IMG/VR virus record: IMGVR_UViG_3300032087_000599
Span: 1 to 26,653 of that record
Length of the DNA stretch: 26,653 nucleotides
Origin: a virus
Reading direction: 5' to 3' (one strand)
Under the pieces are notes generated by a model. It did not search any database. It had not been told where the DNA came from and was given only the letters and a program-made list of their open reading frames with translations. How positions within the stretch are numbered: the first letter of the stretch is position 1; each line of letters opens with the position of its first letter. Shown here piece after piece: positions 22,310 through 26,653 of this stretch. Made by a program: the position numbers and the translations under genes.

Positions 22310-24232
22310 TTATTTTTTCTTTTTATTAGTAGCTTTCTTCTTTTTGTTTTTCATTAAGCCGCCTTTGTTACGGCCTCCACCGCCACCTGTGCGTCCACCG
22401 CCAGTAGGTCTTCCTGGTTCAGCATATGGGTCTTGCGATGGTTGTGTATACGATGGTGGAGGTGGAGCAAATGTAGGTTCATCATCATCGTCATCATCAC
22501 GTGTAGGTGTAGGAGGTAAAAATGATGTTGGGTCTTTTTTAACAGCAGCAATGAAATCATCATTATCATCTGGAGCAACTGTTACACCAGGCTTGTCATC
22601 TTTTTCTTCTTCTTTTTTAGGCGTAGGTGTATACGCACTAAACGCTTTTTCAGCAGCCTCCCTAGACGCTTTCTCTATCTGTTCCATTATCTCTGGGCTG
22701 TAGCCTGTAGTTGTTTCTGGTGTTTTTATCTCAGGTGTATACGCTTTTGCTATATCTTGATCAGGAGCCATTGTTGGATCAGAAACATCAAAGTCAGGAA
22801 CTTTAGGAGAAGGTATATCTGCTGTTGCCTCTTTACCTGTTACAGCACCAAGCAGTTTTGAAGCTAGACTAGGCTCTTCTCTTTCAGCTATTTCAAGTAA
22901 GTTAGTAAGACGCATTTTATCTACTTCACTTACATCAGGATCATCTATCCTGCGCTCTATTTCTTTTTTAGTCAATCTTGACTGGTTCCACAAAGCACCT
23001 TTTACTGCAAGTCCTAATAATGGATTTACTAGACCCATACCTGCAGCTATTGCATCATGCTTTATGTTTTTCTGATCTTCTACCATATTTTGTAGTTCTT
23101 CTACTGTCAAGCTCTGATAGTCAATAGGTGTGGGAGTTGGTGCAGTAGGACCGTCATCGTCATCATCGTCACGTCTACCTGCTGCTGGCTGTTCACCTGG
23201 ATCTACAGTTACAGGGTCACTTCCTACAGGGTAATAACCTTCAGGTATGTCCTGCATAGGTTCACCATCTAAGAACATAATAATTATTTTATGCCCTGCA
23301 GCGTTTTGATACTCACGAGCTTCCATGACACCATCAAACGGACCTTGATCTAAACCAATCTCTTCACCAAAGCCGCCAGTTGTACCTTCTTGTACTACAT
23401 CTGTATCAGGGTCTACTACATCACCACCTTCATCGTAGCCTAAACCTTTCATAAATCTTTGACCAAAGCTTTCGTCACTACGTAGGTTTTCGCCTGTGTA
23501 TGTTTCTTCTATTTGACCAGCATCTTGTTCGTCTGACTTATCACCAAACTTACGTGCGCCACGTTCCATAGGATTGCCACGAAAGCCAAAGTCTAATGTA
23601 GACTGCTTTGCAGGTTGTCTTTTAACAGTTGGTCTTGAGGGTCTATCATCATCGTCATCACCAAATATGTCACGCATTCTTTGACGCATTTCTTCATAGC
23701 GATTCTTTGGTTGATCTTTCTTAGCTTGAACACGTTTCTTAATGTCTTGCGAAGAAGTACCTCTTTCTTTAGCTGCTTGGAATCTATCTCTGACAGACTG
23801 TTGTGCAGCTTTCTTGCTAGACTCTCTTAGTCCTGCAAAAAACTTACCTAAAAAAGCTTCTTCAGACTCTCCCATCATTCCATCTGAGTCACCACCATCT
23901 ACTTCTATTACTTCTAAGTCAGCCATCTCTAAGCCTAGACCAGACATATCTTCCATAGGAATAGGCTCACCACCGATACGTCCATCTGCATCCATCTTAG
24001 CGTAACCTATTTTAGCTGCTTGTCTTAGGTCTTCAAAGAACTTAACACCAAAGAACCTGACTACATCAGCAGGAATAACCATTTCACCTTCGCTTAGTTG
24101 CGCTGGTATATCATCTCGTACTTCTTTTGCTGATGAACCTAGTGGTATATCATTACCTGATACAGGATCTACTCCTACCGTATTGTCAGGTACTTCTCCA
24201 AAGTTCATTATCATCTGCTCTTCAAGTGCCAT
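22310..24232 (-). CDS. Large virion-type protein with conserved N-terminal domain, Asp-rich middle and Lys tail
   Basis: This is a 640-residue protein. Residues 15-95 form a recognisable module, with VGVDPVSGNDIPLGSSAKEV followed by MVIPADVVRFFGVKFFEDL and GRIGGEPIP, shared with uncharacterised marine-phage proteins as far as I can recall. Residues 130-370 are Asp/Gly/Arg/Gln-rich with several runs of Asp. Residues 380-480 are a helical section, and residues 480-610 are Pro/Thr/Glu-rich and probably disordered. The C-terminus is Gly-rich, then NKGGLMKN and a tail of 8 Lys in the last 11 residues. No enzyme motif is visible. It lies between portal and scaffold, so a role in head assembly or as a minor head protein is plausible. 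Its start overlaps the 64-aa gene by 11 nt. Confidence 0.6.
   Translation of the reverse strand: MALEEQMIMNFGEVPDNTVGVDPVSGNDIPLGSSAKEVRDDIPAQLSEGEMVIPADVVRFFGVKFFEDLRQAAKIGYAKMDADGRIGGEPIPMEDMSGLGLEMADLEVIEVDGGDSDGMMGESEEAFLGKFFAGLRESSKKAAQQSVRDRFQAAKERGTSSQDIKKRVQAKKDQPKNRYEEMRQRMRDIFGDDDDDRPSRPTVKRQPAKQSTLDFGFRGNPMERGARKFGDKSDEQDAGQIEETYTGENLRSDESFGQRFMKGLGYDEGGDVVDPDTDVVQEGTTGGFGEEIGLDQGPFDGVMEAREYQNAAGHKIIIMFLDGEPMQDIPEGYYPVGSDPVTVDPGEQPAAGRRDDDDDDGPTAPTPTPIDYQSLTVEELQNMVEDQKNIKHDAIAAGMGLVNPLLGLAVKGALWNQSRLTKKEIERRIDDPDVSEVDKMRLTNLLEIAEREEPSLASKLLGAVTGKEATADIPSPKVPDFDVSDPTMAPDQDIAKAYTPEIKTPETTTGYSPEIMEQIEKASREAAEKAFSAYTPTPKKEEEKDDKPGVTVAPDDNDDFIAAVKKDPTSFLPPTPTRDDDDDDEPTFAPPPPSYTQPSQDPYAEPGRPTGGGRTGGGGGRNKGGLMKNKKKKATNKKKK
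22480..23660 (-). repeat. Scattered Asp-codon microsatellites within the 640-aa gene
   Basis: Short GAT/GAC runs occur at about 22483-22500, 23154-23171 and 23647-23660, seen on the plus strand as TCATCATCGTCATCATC-type tracts. They encode runs of 4-6 Asp. The tracts are in-frame trinucleotide repeats, so copy changes would alter the acidic linker length without breaking the frame. Confidence 0.55.
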
Positions 24233-24416
24233 TATTTAGTGTCTCCCTAAGTAACTTTAGCTTTCTGAGTACGTCTATAGCACCCTGCTGTCTGTACACT
24301 ATTACAGAATCATTAGCTGATTCCATTGTACGTTGTCTCATATATATTAGATCATCTATGTGTTGTAAAAACTGATCGTAACACTCTTTGTCGTTAACCA
24401 ACTGCTTGAGGTGCAT
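24222..24416 (-). CDS. Small helical protein between portal and the 640-aa protein
   Basis: This is a 64-residue, almost entirely helical protein with a core like CYDQFLQHIDDLIYMRQR and VYRQQGAIDVLRKLKLLRE. Its ATG lies inside the portal gene (23-nt overlap) with AAGGA about 10 nt upstream, and its stop overlaps the start of the 640-aa gene (11 nt). Such a two-sided overlap shows a compact, coupled operon and supports a real gene. Small helical proteins occur directly after the portal in many tailed phages and could act in head assembly or as a portal-associated factor, but no specific role is recognised. Confidence 0.68.
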   Translation of the reverse strand: MHLKQLVNDKECYDQFLQHIDDLIYMRQRTMESANDSVIVYRQQGAIDVLRKLKLLRETLNNGT

Positions 24417-26499
24417 TTCCTGTGAATCCTTGTTCTCCTGGGGTAGGCGCAGTACCTACTCCTATTTGTGAACCTCCACCTCCAGAAGTGTCAGCTACTC
24501 CAGGTGTATTTACACCTTCAGCACCTTCAGGGGCTGCTGCTGGTGCTTGAAATGCTTTTAGTATTTCTGCCTGTATAGCTGCATCCTGCATAGAGTTAGT
24601 AACCTTATCAGGGTCTAAATCCATGCTCTTCGCAATCTCTCGTATAATATAGTCCATTTTTGCAAAAGGTGCAAGTACTGGATTCTGTGCAACTTGTAAG
24701 AACTGCATTAAGCGTTGGCTACGTACTTCGTTAGCCATCAAGCTTTCTGTACCTGATGCGTTTACTTCTAAGTCACCTTTTATGTCTTTGTCAAAGTCAA
24801 ACTGCATGTTGAATGCAAAGAATGCTTTACCTAGTGGTCTAATTAAGTAGTCATCTACGTTTTTAACAACCGTTCTGATACTTCCGTTGGCAGCAGACAT
24901 AAGCATACTAATACCAGAAGCAGTACGACCAACACCACTAATACCTGTTTGTCCGTGTGCGAATGACGGGAATCCCGTTGACTCATCTGCTAGTTGCCTC
25001 GCTTTATCAAATAGTTGCATGTTTTCATTTGCTACGTTGGGAAACTTAGTGCCAAAAATACCTTGGCCTGGTGCGCCTCCCTGTCTTCGGAAGACCTTGC
25101 CTGGATATACAGACATGTCTTGACCTGGTACTAAGTTAGTCTCATCAACTTCGATGATAAGGTTACCAGATAATGCAGCATTGTCAATAGCCATTCTCAT
25201 AAAGCCATTCATTAATGTCTGTGTATCATCCATGTTCTCAGCAATACCAACACCAAAGAAAGAGTATGGGTTATGCTCGTATGGTGTTGCGTAGTAAGGA
25301 ATACGTGTAGGCTTGAATGGGTTTAACACAAACCGTAGTACTTCACCGTTACATGACCAGATATTACAGTTAACCTCATCTAGGTCAGCTAACTCTCTAG
25401 GTATCTTAACACCATGATCTTCTAGTATCTTTACATCAACGTAACCCCAGAACTCTAGTACTTCCCAACGCTCAGAGTTTGGCTGAGTGTCATCGTCTTC
25501 CATAGTCATTTCCCAGTACTTCTGTACGTAGTCTGGTCCTTTGTCTATAGCCATTTGAACTGCGTCATCCATAAAGTATGGACGGTTCTTCAATGCTCGT
25601 AGTTGTGTTCGTGACATCTTGTGTCTTTCAACAACGTACTCTGCATCTTGCATAGAGTCAGCTTCAGGGTCAGGATAGAAATCCCAAACACTTACATGAC
25701 TACACTCTGGTACTGTTTTGATGATAGGGTCATACTCACCATCTTCACCCCAGTTAGGATACTCTTTATCTACAGCAAATGGTCCTTTCATAACACCTGT
25801 ACCAAGTAGTGCCATCTCAAATGCCATACTTCTTAGGTGTGTATTAGCCCCACTCTCTTGTAGCTGATCATGTATCTTCTTTTCCATCTTCTTAGCTGCA
25901 ACCATTGCAGGATGAAATGTAACAGTAGTTTGTGCCGTACCGTCACCTTCTACAATCTTCTCAGATACAGATCCTAGTTTTTCTTCTAGTGGCCCTAAAC
26001 GTCCTTGTAAATCTTTTAGTGTCTCACCAGGTCTTAGCTCTGTAACACCGTCAATAAGATAAGGCTGTGGAGCTTCATCTCGTGTTACAGCTTTTAATGC
26101 GTCACCTGCAGCATCTGCATTAGGGTCTATGTTTATGTGTACAGACTCTGCTACACCATCAGGTAATACAGATGGGTTAACTGTCAATGGAAACTTATTG
26201 TTACCAAATAGTACATCAACTATCTGACCATAGGCTGCTAGTGTTTTTGTCTTAGTTACTTTAACAAATACACGAGACTTTTCTGAGTCTGTGAACTTTA
26301 CATCAGATCCATATAACCCACGATAGTTACGATAAGCTCTTAGCCATCTACTTTCGTCAGCATACCTTGCATCTTCTGCTCGTTTGTATCTTTCTTGTAT
26401 AAATGCTACTACACTAGATTTCTGCTCAAAGATACTGTCGGTACTGTCCTCTGCAGCTACGACATCATCCGTTTCAAACATTTCTTCTTGTTCTGCCAT
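24394..26499 (-). CDS. Portal protein
   Basis: This is a 701-residue protein of the large, P22-like portal class. The N-terminal 40 residues are acidic. Residues 40-100 contain RYKRAEDARYADESRWLRAY and VTKTKTLAAYGQIVDVLFG. The core (about 250-420) has HVSVWDFYPDPEADSMQDAE, VLEFWGYVDVKIL and YEHNPYSFFGVGIAENMDD. This is followed by TLMNGFMRMAIDNAALSGNL and STGFPSFAHGQTGISGVG, near the portal wing-to-stem region. The C-terminal part is helical, with a Gly/Pro/Ala-rich tail. It forms the dodecameric ring at the packaging vertex, through which DNA enters and leaves. The terminase gene lies directly upstream and ends 2 nt before the ATG. Confidence 0.85.
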   Translation of the reverse strand: MAEQEEMFETDDVVAAEDSTDSIFEQKSSVVAFIQERYKRAEDARYADESRWLRAYRNYRGLYGSDVKFTDSEKSRVFVKVTKTKTLAAYGQIVDVLFGNNKFPLTVNPSVLPDGVAESVHINIDPNADAAGDALKAVTRDEAPQPYLIDGVTELRPGETLKDLQGRLGPLEEKLGSVSEKIVEGDGTAQTTVTFHPAMVAAKKMEKKIHDQLQESGANTHLRSMAFEMALLGTGVMKGPFAVDKEYPNWGEDGEYDPIIKTVPECSHVSVWDFYPDPEADSMQDAEYVVERHKMSRTQLRALKNRPYFMDDAVQMAIDKGPDYVQKYWEMTMEDDDTQPNSERWEVLEFWGYVDVKILEDHGVKIPRELADLDEVNCNIWSCNGEVLRFVLNPFKPTRIPYYATPYEHNPYSFFGVGIAENMDDTQTLMNGFMRMAIDNAALSGNLIIEVDETNLVPGQDMSVYPGKVFRRQGGAPGQGIFGTKFPNVANENMQLFDKARQLADESTGFPSFAHGQTGISGVGRTASGISMLMSAANGSIRTVVKNVDDYLIRPLGKAFFAFNMQFDFDKDIKGDLEVNASGTESLMANEVRSQRLMQFLQVAQNPVLAPFAKMDYIIREIAKSMDLDPDKVTNSMQDAAIQAEILKAFQAPAAAPEGAEGVNTPGVADTSGGGGSQIGVGTAPTPGEQGFTGNAPQAVG

Positions 26500-26501
26500 T
26501 C

Positions 26502-26653
26502 TTAATATCCAAATGTTGAGTCACTGGCTTGAAAACCTGTGCGCTGTTTTGCTGGGTTATAGTCCCATATACTACTTCTTGGTCTAGTCATTATACCATA
26601 ACGAAGAGCATCATACAAGTGGTCTTCTGCTTTGGTGTCTACATCTTCTGGAT
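26502..26653 (-). CDS. terL: Terminase large subunit, C-terminal end (partial)
   Basis: Only the last 49 residues are in the window; the frame runs in from the right edge and stops at a TAA (26502-26504). The segment TKAEDHLYDALRYGIMTRPR contains the (E/D)DHxxDALRYG phrase that closes the nuclease domain of many phage large terminases, including a conserved acidic residue of the metal site. Placement directly upstream of the portal gene agrees. The enzyme pumps and cuts DNA during head filling. The ATPase domain lies outside the window. Confidence 0.78.
   Translation of the reverse strand, partial: PEDVDTKAEDHLYDALRYGIMTRPRSSIWDYNPAKQRTGFQASDSTFGY

Noticed and set aside
1-26653. Integrase/attachment site, transposon or other lysogeny or mobile-element features
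   Set aside because: No integrase, repressor, transposase or terminal inverted repeats were recognised; the window is only the structural/lysis module and the end of one other cluster.

Overview
The window is a nearly gapless piece of a tailed double-stranded DNA phage genome and carries the head, tail and lysis module. The capsid, adaptor, fibre and internal-protein sequences are of the kind found in phages of marine bacterioplankton. No long tape-measure, sheath or tail-tube gene is visible. Instead there are a P22/T7-type adaptor, a propeller-like hub and three large internal-type proteins, which points to a short-tailed (podovirus-like) virion infecting a Gram-negative, probably marine, host. 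The host itself cannot be named from this window.

Almost everything from 26653 down to 1103 is one minus-strand late operon. In transcription order it encodes: the terminase large subunit C-terminus (cut by the window edge), portal, a 64-aa helical protein, a 640-aa Asp-rich/Lys-tailed virion-type protein, a scaffold-like protein, a 229-bp structured spacer, the major capsid protein, a hairpin, a 145-aa beta-rich protein, a 239-aa repeat protein, a 36-aa micro-ORF, a 115-aa probable adaptor, a 242-aa head-tail adaptor, a 793-aa tail hub, a 1268-aa fibre built of about 46 short repeats, three small proteins (73, 78 and 83 aa), a 671-aa internal protein, a LysM-lysozyme, a three-helix putative holin, a 176-aa conserved unknown, and 510- and 1152-aa putative internal (ejection) proteins. 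Many junctions are stop/start overlaps or 1-4 nt gaps, which indicates translational coupling.

On the left, four plus-strand genes (one partial) form the end of a converging cluster: a membrane-like C-terminus, a small exported-type protein, a GIY-YIG/T5orf172 nuclease-like protein and a zinc-ribbon protein. The two clusters meet tail to tail at a perfect GC-rich hairpin with T-runs on both sides (1075-1104), a bidirectional terminator.

The most unusual material lies in the host-facing and repeat-built proteins. The fibre gene has six dispersed, nearly identical GC-rich 44-nt cassettes among AT-richer repeats. The 239-aa protein has a 20-residue repeat with a duplicated 60-residue block. The hub carries duplicated adhesin-like beta modules. 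A short KGGxMKN peptide is shared by the scaffold N-terminus and the 640-aa protein C-terminus. No complete new defence or other accessory system is visible.
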